From assembly GCA_049323895.1 (NCBI GenBank), contig JBMOKT010000039.1, positions 248,001-312,000 on the forward strand: 64,000 nt of DNA, given 5' to 3'. Source of the DNA: JBMOKT01 sp049323895. GTDB lineage: Bacteria > Bacillota > Peptococcia > Peptococcales > BICA1-8. The notes under the pieces are model-generated. The model made no database searches, was not told the DNA's origin, and saw nothing but the letters and a program-made list of their open reading frames with translations. Shown here piece by piece: positions 57,345-64,000 of the stretch; position 1 is the stretch's first letter; each line of letters begins with the position of its first letter. The translations under genes were made by a program, and so were the position numbers.

Positions 57345-58085
57345 ATGACGAGTAAATCATTAGCAGGAAAAAAGGCTGTCATTACTGGTGGGAATACTAG
57401 ACTAAGCAGAGCTATCGCAATTGAGTTTGCTAAATTAGGTGCCGATATTGTAATAAATTATGACTCTAATCAACATGATGTAGAAAATATTGTTGAAGAG
57501 ATAAATAAAATGGGACGTGAGGTAATAGCTGTTCAAGCAGACTTGGCAATTGAAGAACAGGTAATAAGCTTAATTAAAGCAGCGGAAAATTTCACAGGTG
57601 GACAAATAGATATTCTAATAAATAATACTGGAACTATGTTTGAAAAATATACTATAGAGGAAATGGATTTAGCATTATGGAAAAAGGTAATTGATACTAA
57701 TATCACATCTACTTTTTTGATTTCAAAACATGTTATTCCTGTAATGAAAACTCAAAAGAGAGGTAAAATAATCAACATTTCTTCCTTTGCCGGCCTTACG
57801 GCTATGAGTAGGGGATCAACTGCATATTACACTTTTAAAGCAGCAGTTCAAGCATTCACCAAATGCTTAGCAAAGGAATTGGCCGCTTCTGGCATTTTCG
57901 TAAATTGTATTGTATCCGAAGCAGCGATATCTCAATTTAACAAAAGCATTTTCCCAGGGAGGGAAGGAACGCCTGAAGAAACTGCTGGAGCTGCCATTTT
58001 TCTGGCTACTGATCTTGGAGATAAAGTAACGGGAGAAACGGTTGAAGTGAATTGTGGACTATTTTGTATTAATGGTAATCCTTAA
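57345..58085 (+). CDS. Second short-chain dehydrogenase/reductase
   Basis: A 246-aa SDR (ATG 57345, RBS GGGGTGG). Cofactor loop TGGNTRLSRAIA lacks the usual GxGIG: Arg-Leu-Ser replaces Gly-Ile-Gly, so cofactor binding may differ. NNTG in place of NNAG. Catalytic Ser (INISSFAG) and YYTFK (YxxxK) are present. Last gene of the GlcDF unit. Confidence 0.85.
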   Translation: MTSKSLAGKKAVITGGNTRLSRAIAIEFAKLGADIVINYDSNQHDVENIVEEINKMGREVIAVQADLAIEEQVISLIKAAENFTGGQIDILINNTGTMFEKYTIEEMDLALWKKVIDTNITSTFLISKHVIPVMKTQKRGKIINISSFAGLTAMSRGSTAYYTFKAAVQAFTKCLAKELAASGIFVNCIVSEAAISQFNKSIFPGREGTPEETAGAAIFLATDLGDKVTGETVEVNCGLFCINGNP

Positions 58086-58089
58086 AGCT

Positions 58090-58136
58090 AACAATTTAGG
58101 CTGGTGAATCTTTTGGATTCAGCAGCCTAATTGTTT
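58090..58136 (+). terminator. Terminator of the GlcDF-SDR unit
   Basis: Long near-perfect stem: AACAATTTAGGCTG with CAGCCTAATTGTT and inner TGAATC / GATTCA, followed by T and A runs. The remaining leader to 58322 holds no gene. Confidence 0.88.
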
Positions 58137-58322
58137 AAAAACAAAAAATATTTTGAAAAATTAAAAATTACTCAAAGGAATTTACCAAAGTTTACCGAAT
58201 AAATACAAACATATCCAGTCGCCCATCATCGATGACGAGCGAATAATAATTTTTACTAATGGGAGGGATTAAAAGAATTATTTATTTGAACAAATAAAAA
58301 TAAATTTAAAAGGAGGAAAATC

Positions 58323-59348
58323 ATGTTTATAAGGAATAGAAAGGGTATATTATTTCTAGTTTTGCTTCTTAGTTTTTCTCTATTAATAACTGCTTGTGGT
58401 GGTGCAAAAAAACAAGAGGTTAAGGAAGAGCCTAAGGATAAATATGCTGATTATCCAAACAAACCCATAAGTGCGATTGCTCCATGGTCAGCGGGTGGTG
58501 CATCCGATATTGCCTTTAGAGGATATGTAAAATACATAGCTCAAGAACTAGGTCAAGATATTAATGTTCAAAATATTACAGGCGGCAATGGCGGTGTAGG
58601 TTGGGCCGCTGCTGCAGCTGCCCCTGCAGATGGTTATAATATGGCGTTATTAACATTTGATATTTTAACTAATGAAGCTCAGAAGCTTACACCAACTACT
58701 TATAGAGATTTTGAAATAATTAATATGTTTACTGTTCAAGGAATGATGTTAATAACCCATAAGGATTTTGGATACAAAAACTTAGATGACTTTATTGCTG
58801 CATCAAAAAAAGCTAAAGAAGAAGGTAAAACTCTGAAAATAGGCGTAGCTGGTGAAGCTGGTCTATGGCATCAAGCAGGTGCCTTAATGGCAGAGAAGAT
58901 TGGCACAGAAGGTGCGTATACGTTTGTGCCATTTAAAGGATCTGCTGATCAACTGGCAGATATGCTGGGAAAACATCTTGATGCAATGGTAACCTCTCTG
59001 ACAGCTTCCCTTCCCCATGTCAAGGAGGGAACACTAACTGTACTTGCTACTATGACTGATGAACGTATTCCCGTAATTTCCGGTGTACCTACTTTCAAAG
59101 AACTTGGATATGATGTGAAGTATGAGAGTTGGAGAGCAGTTGTAGTACCTAAAGGAACGCCTGCACCGATAGTAGAAAAGCTTCGTGAAGTTGGCAAAAA
59201 AGCTTATGACAACCCTGAATTTTTGAAGTGGGCTAATGAAGCTAACATCGACCCCTATTATATGGATTATCAAAAAACCATTAAACATTTAGAGGACCAA
59301 TATCCCATGGTGGAAAATATTATGAAGAAGTTCGGCTTAATTAAGTAA
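58323..59348 (+). CDS. tctC: Tripartite tricarboxylate transporter binding lipoprotein TctC
   Basis: A 341-aa lipoprotein (lipobox LITACGG, Cys at about 23) with the TctC/Bug fold: YPNKPISAIAPWSAGGASDIAFR, NVQNITGGNGGVGWAAAAAAPADGY, PFKGSADQLADMLGKHLDAM and VVPKGTPAPIVEKLRE. Binds a carboxylate for TctAB. RBS AAAGGAGG. Confidence 0.93.
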   Translation: MFIRNRKGILFLVLLLSFSLLITACGGAKKQEVKEEPKDKYADYPNKPISAIAPWSAGGASDIAFRGYVKYIAQELGQDINVQNITGGNGGVGWAAAAAAPADGYNMALLTFDILTNEAQKLTPTTYRDFEIINMFTVQGMMLITHKDFGYKNLDDFIAASKKAKEEGKTLKIGVAGEAGLWHQAGALMAEKIGTEGAYTFVPFKGSADQLADMLGKHLDAMVTSLTASLPHVKEGTLTVLATMTDERIPVISGVPTFKELGYDVKYESWRAVVVPKGTPAPIVEKLREVGKKAYDNPEFLKWANEANIDPYYMDYQKTIKHLEDQYPMVENIMKKFGLIK

Positions 59349-59358
59349 TAATTTTTTT

Positions 59359-59383
59359 GGGGACTTGGCAACACCAGGTCCCC
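59359..59383 (+). terminator. Hairpin between tctC and tctB
   Basis: Stem GGGGACTTG / CAGGTCCCC directly before the tctB RBS. There is no T run after it, so stabilisation of the upstream message or a leaky stop is more likely than full termination. Confidence 0.6.
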
Positions 59384-59406
59384 GAAATTCTAAAGGAGCG
59401 TTACTG

Positions 59407-59889
59407 ATGAAAAAAGAAGATGTAATTGCCGGGATAATATTTTTAACAATATCAGTTGCTTTGTTTTTACAAACTTTAACATTCCCGGCACCTCCTGTCC
59501 AAGGATCGGGACCCTCTTTTTGGCCTAGATTGCTACTAATTATTTTAGCAATACTCTCAATTGCTTTAATAGTTTCTGCTTTCAGAAACAAAATAATTAG
59601 TGCGGTTATCAATGTAGATATAAAGGAAAAGGAAAATGCTAAAAAGAAAATGTCAAAGCCACTCTGGGGAATTATTTCAGCCGTATTATTTGTCTTATTA
59701 TTCAAAAAACTGGGTTTCTTTTTAAGTACATTTTTCTTTTTGTATGCCTTGACCTTTATAATACAGTTTGACTTAACTCCCAAGAAAATTTTAACACGGG
59801 CTTTGCAGTCATCACTATTGGTAGGTGTAATTTATCTACTATTTGGATTCTTTTTAAAGGTAAACCTACCTAAAGGAATTTTGTTTTAA
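59407..59889 (+). CDS. tctB: Tripartite tricarboxylate transporter small subunit TctB
   Basis: A 160-aa protein with four TM helices (ATG 59407, RBS AAAGGAG). GSGPSFWPRLLLIILAILSI is typical of TctB. Small permease partner of TctA. Confidence 0.85.
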   Translation: MKKEDVIAGIIFLTISVALFLQTLTFPAPPVQGSGPSFWPRLLLIILAILSIALIVSAFRNKIISAVINVDIKEKENAKKKMSKPLWGIISAVLFVLLFKKLGFFLSTFFFLYALTFIIQFDLTPKKILTRALQSSLLVGVIYLLFGFFLKVNLPKGILF

Positions 59890-59902
59890 GGGGGGGAAGT
59901 AA

Positions 59903-61396
59903 GTGGGTTTTTTAAATGCACTTTTAACAGTAATAGAACCACTTAATATATTTTTGCTAAGTATTGGTGTTATTGTTGGAATTATAGTCGGAGCAATACC
60001 AGGTCTTACGGCTACATTAGCAATCTCTCTGTTGTTGCCCTTTACTTTTGGCTTAAAGGCTGTTCCGGCATTAATCATGTTAATTGGAATCTATGTTGGT
60101 GGTATTTATGGAGGATCAATTACAGCCATCCTAATTAGAGCTCCTGGGACTCCGGGTGCTGCTGCCACGGCTCTCGATGGGTATCCTTTAACTCAAAAAG
60201 GAATGGGTGGGCAGGCACTTGGTATTGCAACAACAGCTTCTTTCTTTGGTGGTATACTAAGTGCAGTAATTATGATATGGGCCTCCCCAATTATTTCACG
60301 CTTTGCATTAAAATTTAGTTCTGCTGAGTATTTTTCTTTGGCATTCTTTGGTCTAACAATTATATTTTCTGTAGCTGGTAAATCTATGTTGAAAGGGATG
60401 GTATCAGGTATTTTAGGACTATTAGTTTCAACAGTTGGCTTAGATTATATAGTTCCTTATCCGCGATTTACTTTTAATATACCTGAATTAATAATTGGCT
60501 TTCCTCTCTTACCTGCCGTAATAGGTTTATTTGCGGTATCGGAAGTATTTCGGATGTTTGAAAATACTCAAGAAATAACAGGCAAAGTAACTTCACAAAT
60601 TGGCAGAATTCTGCCTACTCTCAAGGAATTAAAGGCCTTAACCGGTCTATTTTTTAAGTCAGGTCTTATAGGAACTTTTATTGGAGCCTTACCTGGAGCA
60701 GGTGCCAATGTTGCTTCCTTTTTATCATATAGCGAAGCAAAAAGAACATCAAAAACTCCTGAAAAGTTCGGATCAGGTATGATTGAAGGTGTTGCCGCTT
60801 CTGAGGCAGCTAACAATGCGGTAACTGGAGGAGCATTAATACCTATGCTTACACTAGGAATACCTGGTGATGCAGTTACAGCTGTTTTACTTGGAGCTTT
60901 AACTATCCAAGGTTTACAGCCTGGACCGTTACTTTTTAGAGACCATATGGATATTATTTATCCCCTTTTTGCCGGCTTGATAGTAGCAAATATTGTAATG
61001 GTTATTGCAGGTCTCTCGGGTTCTCTATTATTTGCAAGAATCGCAATGCTAAAAAAGACCACTCTTATTCCAGCGATAGCAATATTTTCGTTAATAGGTG
61101 CTTTTGCTGCTGAAGGATCATATGTCCATATGATAATTGCTTTATGCTTTGGCATATTGGGGTATATCTTAGAAAGATATGGTTTTCCTTTAGCACCGAT
61201 TGCTCTGGCAATTATATTAGGACCTCTAGCGGAGACTTCTTTTCGGACAGCTTTAATTCGTTCTCAAGGGGATTTGTCAGTATTTTATACTAGACCAATA
61301 AGCTTAATATTTATTGTCCTTGCTTTTGCTTCTATAGCATTTACCATCTATCGGGAGTTTAAAACAGTAAAAGAACGGATTTCAGAGTCGATGTAG
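59903..61396 (+). CDS. tctA: Tripartite tricarboxylate transporter large subunit TctA
   Basis: A 497-aa, 11-12 TM permease with the TctA signatures GAIPGLTATLAISLLLPFTF, IYGGSITAILIRAPGTPGAAATALDGYPL and GALPGAGANVASFLSY, TLGIPGDAVTAVLLGAL. GTG start behind GGGGGG. Closes the Tct transporter. Confidence 0.93.
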   Translation: MGFLNALLTVIEPLNIFLLSIGVIVGIIVGAIPGLTATLAISLLLPFTFGLKAVPALIMLIGIYVGGIYGGSITAILIRAPGTPGAAATALDGYPLTQKGMGGQALGIATTASFFGGILSAVIMIWASPIISRFALKFSSAEYFSLAFFGLTIIFSVAGKSMLKGMVSGILGLLVSTVGLDYIVPYPRFTFNIPELIIGFPLLPAVIGLFAVSEVFRMFENTQEITGKVTSQIGRILPTLKELKALTGLFFKSGLIGTFIGALPGAGANVASFLSYSEAKRTSKTPEKFGSGMIEGVAASEAANNAVTGGALIPMLTLGIPGDAVTAVLLGALTIQGLQPGPLLFRDHMDIIYPLFAGLIVANIVMVIAGLSGSLLFARIAMLKKTTLIPAIAIFSLIGAFAAEGSYVHMIIALCFGILGYILERYGFPLAPIALAIILGPLAETSFRTALIRSQGDLSVFYTRPISLIFIVLAFASIAFTIYREFKTVKERISESM

Positions 61397-61404
61397 GAGG
61401 CGTT

Positions 61405-62190
61405 ATGAATCAAGAAATTTACTTTTCTCAGGGTGAAGAACTAGAAATAAATATCCTAAGGATTATGGTTGAATCTCTTTCTCCCATAGGCGCCGGTCTG
61501 CTCTTTGAAAAACTGGTGGAAGACGGAAGTATGGTAAGTGAAGCCACAATAAGCCGCTTGTTAAGAAGGATGGATTCAAGAAAGATTACAAAAAGAATTG
61601 GGTATCAGGGCAGGTTAGTTACAGAAAAAGGAAAGCTTTATCTACAAGAACTTGAACAAAGAAGAAAACATAATCAGTATGGTGTAGAGTTAATGAACAT
61701 CCTAGAAAAAAGCTCGCACCAAGAATTATTAGATATTTTGCTGGTAAGAAAAGTATTAGAAAAAGAAGCTGTAAAACTGGCTGTAATGACAGCAACAGAT
61801 GAAGATATTATGTGCTTGGAAAATCTCATAAAGAATAGTGAAAAAATTTTAACTGAACCCGAAAAAACAGCTATGATGGATTCTAATTTTCACGAAATCA
61901 TTGCAGAAATGACCAGAAATAATGTACTTAAGTCTACCCTTCAATTATTGATGCAGAAGAAAGAAGTTTTTAAAATTACCGGTTTAATCAGACGAAGAGT
62001 AGGGACTGCTCTGGTTAAGGATCATATTAGAATTATTGAAGCTATAAAAAAACGGGATAAATTTGAAGCAGAAAAAGCTATGGAGGATCACATTGATGCA
62101 GTAATTAGGGATGTTAATAAATATTTAGAATTAATAAATAATAAAAAGCTTCCTAACCCTATTGAGGATAAGATTGGAGGGAGTTGTTAG
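61405..62190 (+). CDS. FCD-domain regulator with NrpR-like winged helix
   Basis: A 261-aa regulator. The C-terminal part (about 95-245) is an FCD ligand domain (LLDILLVRKVLEKEAVKLAV, MDSNFHEIIAEMTRNN, DHIRIIEAIKKRDKFEAEKAMEDHI). The N-terminal DNA-binding part (about 12-80, ILRIMVESLSPIGAGLLFEKL, TISRLLRRMDSRKI, ITKRIGYQGR) looks like the winged helix of NrpR-type repressors rather than the GntR domain normally fused to FCD. It lies 9 bp after tctA and probably controls this catabolic cluster. Confidence 0.8.
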   Translation: MNQEIYFSQGEELEINILRIMVESLSPIGAGLLFEKLVEDGSMVSEATISRLLRRMDSRKITKRIGYQGRLVTEKGKLYLQELEQRRKHNQYGVELMNILEKSSHQELLDILLVRKVLEKEAVKLAVMTATDEDIMCLENLIKNSEKILTEPEKTAMMDSNFHEIIAEMTRNNVLKSTLQLLMQKKEVFKITGLIRRRVGTALVKDHIRIIEAIKKRDKFEAEKAMEDHIDAVIRDVNKYLELINNKKLPNPIEDKIGGSC

Positions 62191-62191
62191 C

Positions 62192-62572
62192 TTGATTAAC
62201 GTTATACCTATGCAATTAGAAAAAGGATTTATTGTTGGAATTCAGGTTAGCTACCCGAAAACAACACTTCTATCATTGATAGTTCCAAATGTAGGTTATG
62301 TGATGTGTGGTGTTCTAAATATAGAAGCTTTGGATTTTTTGCATGGGGACAGAGAAATAATTGCATGTAGAACTACCGGTGTTAAAACTTTAGAGGACGT
62401 ACTTCATTCAAAAGTTCAAGAAATTACAAAAAAAGCATTTGAGATTGGCATAGAAAAAGGAATGAATGGAAAAGAAGCCTTAATGAAAATGATTGAACAT
62501 GGAGGTCATTGTACAAATATTGATAATACATATCTGCACTTGATAGAAGAACGTGTATCAAATTCATTATAG
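62192..62572 (+). CDS. DUF1805 family protein
   Basis: A 126-aa protein started at TTG 62192, just after the regulator stop, behind GGAGGGAG. Contains the DUF1805 (YunC-like) pattern VGIQVSYPKTTLLSLIVPN, GYVMCGVLNIEALD and REIIACRTTGVKTLEDVL. The family is small, structurally characterised, and of unknown function. It sits between the regulator and the TPP enzyme in the same transcript. Confidence 0.75.
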   Translation: MINVIPMQLEKGFIVGIQVSYPKTTLLSLIVPNVGYVMCGVLNIEALDFLHGDREIIACRTTGVKTLEDVLHSKVQEITKKAFEIGIEKGMNGKEALMKMIEHGGHCTNIDNTYLHLIEERVSNSL

Positions 62573-62603
62573 AGGGTACAGTTTAAGGAGGAATAGCTTA
62601 GTT

Positions 62604-64000
62604 ATGATTGGTTCAGATGCTATTGTAAAAATGTTAATAGCCCATGGAGTAAAAGATGTTTTTGGTGTACCAGGAGATACAAGTATGAATTTTCACGATG
62701 CTTTTGCAAGGCATATAGGTCAAATTAATCATATTACCTGTCGTGATGAGAGAAATGCCTCATATATGGCTGATGGGTATTCAAGGGTTAAAGGCAGGCC
62801 TGGTATTGTAGAAGTTCCAAGTGGTGGAGGGGCTTTATATGCGGTACCTGGCGTTAGTGAGGCCAACGAATCATCAATTCCCCTAATATGTATTTCATCA
62901 GATATTACTATGTCAAGCGATGATACAGGTGCTTTAACAGACGTTAACCAGGAGTATCTATTTAAAGCCATTACAAAATGGAATTGCAAAATAAGATTAT
63001 CATCAAAAATCCCCCAAATGATGCAGAAAGCATTTAAAATGGCGGTAGGGGGCAGACCTGGTGCAATTCAAATATCAGTTCCTGAAAATATTCATGGTCA
63101 GGAAGTGCAATTTTCACCTGAGGAGTTATCAGGTTCTGATTTTATTGATAATTTGTATCCGGCAAGAATGCATCCCTCCTCCTCGGAAATAGAAAAAGTC
63201 TGTGCATTGTTCTTAAAAGCAAACAGACCTGTTATTATTGCCGGGGGAGGCGTTCATTTATCAAAGGCTTATGAGGAATTGGCAGCCTTTAGTTCAGAGT
63301 TTTTAGTACCAGTTGCCACCTCAATAAATGGAAAAGGCAGTATAGCTGAAATCTCACCGTTAGCCGTTGGTGTAATTGGTGCAAATGGAGGGTCAGAAGA
63401 AACCAACCAAGTTGTTAAGGAAGCTGATTTAGTTCTAGTTTTAGGTTCAAAGCTTAACAATGTAACAACAATGGGGAAAGATGTTTTCAGTGCTAATCCC
63501 ACAATTATCCAAATAGATATTGATGAAGAGTATATGGATGCAAATGTCCGTGTTGACCTTCCGGTAATGTGTGACATTAAATGTTTTTTAGCGGATTTAA
63601 AGACAGCTCTATCTAAAGATAAAAGTGATTTGGTTCCCAGGGCTAATTCCTGGAACAATAGAGTTCAGGAATTACTAAAGCTCAAGCAAGAAATAATTGA
63701 AGAAGAATTAAAAATAGAAGGTAAAAATGTTAATCCTGCATTAATTTTCAGTTTGTTAGAAAAATTAACTGATGCAAATACTATTTTCGTTGCCGATGCC
63801 GGTACCCCTACTCCATATTTAGCTTCTTATCTGAGGGTAAAAAAAGCTGGTCGTAAAACAATACTAGCCAGATCCCATGGCAGCCTTGGTTATGCATTGC
63901 CGGCGGCAATCGGTGCGAAAGTCGCGGATCCAAATGCGACAGTAATTTCCATGTTCGGTGATGGTAGTTTTGGAATGGCGGTAGGAGATTTAGAAACAGC
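62604..64000 (+). CDS. Thiamine-diphosphate enzyme, acetolactate-synthase-like (truncated by window)
   Basis: ATG 62604 behind AAGGAGG; open to the right edge (465 codons seen of about 550). N-terminal PYR domain with catalytic Glu49 (CRDERNASYMADGYSR), a central domain with VIIAGGGVH and VLVLGSKLNN, and the PP domain with SHGSLGYALPAAIG and the Mg/TPP motif GDGSFGM at the very end. FGVPGD and SVPENIHG are as in acetolactate synthases, but several related carboligases and lyases share them. Context (hydroxyacid oxidation) suggests a 2-oxoacid decarboxylase or carboligase; the reaction is not assignable. Confidence 0.88.
   Translation, partial: MIGSDAIVKMLIAHGVKDVFGVPGDTSMNFHDAFARHIGQINHITCRDERNASYMADGYSRVKGRPGIVEVPSGGGALYAVPGVSEANESSIPLICISSDITMSSDDTGALTDVNQEYLFKAITKWNCKIRLSSKIPQMMQKAFKMAVGGRPGAIQISVPENIHGQEVQFSPEELSGSDFIDNLYPARMHPSSSEIEKVCALFLKANRPVIIAGGGVHLSKAYEELAAFSSEFLVPVATSINGKGSIAEISPLAVGVIGANGGSEETNQVVKEADLVLVLGSKLNNVTTMGKDVFSANPTIIQIDIDEEYMDANVRVDLPVMCDIKCFLADLKTALSKDKSDLVPRANSWNNRVQELLKLKQEIIEEELKIEGKNVNPALIFSLLEKLTDANTIFVADAGTPTPYLASYLRVKKAGRKTILARSHGSLGYALPAAIGAKVADPNATVISMFGDGSFGMAVGDLET

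Noticed and set aside
1..64000. CRISPR arrays, tRNA/rRNA genes, transposases or phage genes
   Set aside because: None was found on reading both strands; repeats seen are short regulatory elements, not spaced arrays.

Overview
The window reads as a low-GC, Gram-positive, anaerobic member of the Clostridia (Firmicutes). The grounds are AT-rich DNA, strong GGAGG-type ribosome binding sites with many GTG/TTG starts, lipobox lipoproteins, a SigI/RsgI pair, and oxygen-sensitive enzymes: a glycyl radical enzyme, a 2-oxoacid:ferredoxin oxidoreductase and a 4-hydroxybutyryl-CoA dehydratase. A Peptococcaceae-like host with c-type cytochromes is plausible, but the species cannot be named from the sequence. 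No tRNA, rRNA, CRISPR array or insertion sequence was seen.

Region 1 (1-22060) centres on cytochrome c maturation. A System I operon at 3104-11261 encodes CcmE, CcmF, CcmH, a CcmI-like protein, CcmA, CcmB, CcmC, an overlooked 45-aa CcmD and a DUF2318 protein, with two related membrane-anchored ectodomain proteins of unknown role. Around it lie two rhodanese-like proteins (one without its cysteine), a Met-rich secreted protein, a propeller-like lipoprotein, a GGDEF protein, an atypical response regulator, a LemA/TPM pair, a SHOCT protein with a two-component system, and a small TRASH/YHS-like metal-site protein. Seven or eight of the promoters carry a block of units starting with TTCA spaced exactly 11 bp apart, as expected for an OmpR/PhoB-type regulator, so the region looks like one regulon. 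Embedded on the minus strand (15108-18281) are a sigI-rsgI pair with a Met/His/Asn-rich sensor tail, a Met/His-rich secreted protein behind a SigI-like promoter, and two small coiled-coil proteins.

Region 2 (22080-42400) is a choline-degrading bacterial microcompartment locus: choline TMA-lyase CutC, activase CutD, seven shell-type proteins, two CoA-acylating aldehyde dehydrogenases (one lacking its catalytic cysteine), PduL, PduS, PduT, a EutP-like GTPase, a thioredoxin/thioredoxin-reductase pair, a BCCT choline/betaine-type transporter, an AP-superfamily phosphohydrolase, a LysR regulator and a DMT exporter. Five promoter regions share a TATAT..GG.TATAT element that is probably the LysR operator.

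Region 3 (42481-50520) is a sigma-54 regulon. A PAS-AAA+-Fis activator is divergent from a 4-hydroxybutyryl-CoA dehydratase, 3-hydroxybutyryl-CoA dehydrogenase and thiolase operon, and a second unit encodes a four-subunit 2-oxoacid:ferredoxin oxidoreductase. Both units have an identical 17-bp -24/-12 promoter and paired copies of a 16-bp upstream element.

Region 4 (50775-64000) is a catabolic and transport cluster: a TRAP transporter, a tripartite tricarboxylate (Tct) transporter, GlcD/GlcF-like hydroxyacid oxidase subunits, two short-chain dehydrogenases, an FCD regulator with an unusual DNA-binding domain, a DUF1805 protein and a thiamine-diphosphate enzyme cut by the window end. Its substrate is unknown; a 2-hydroxy carboxylic acid is the simplest reading.
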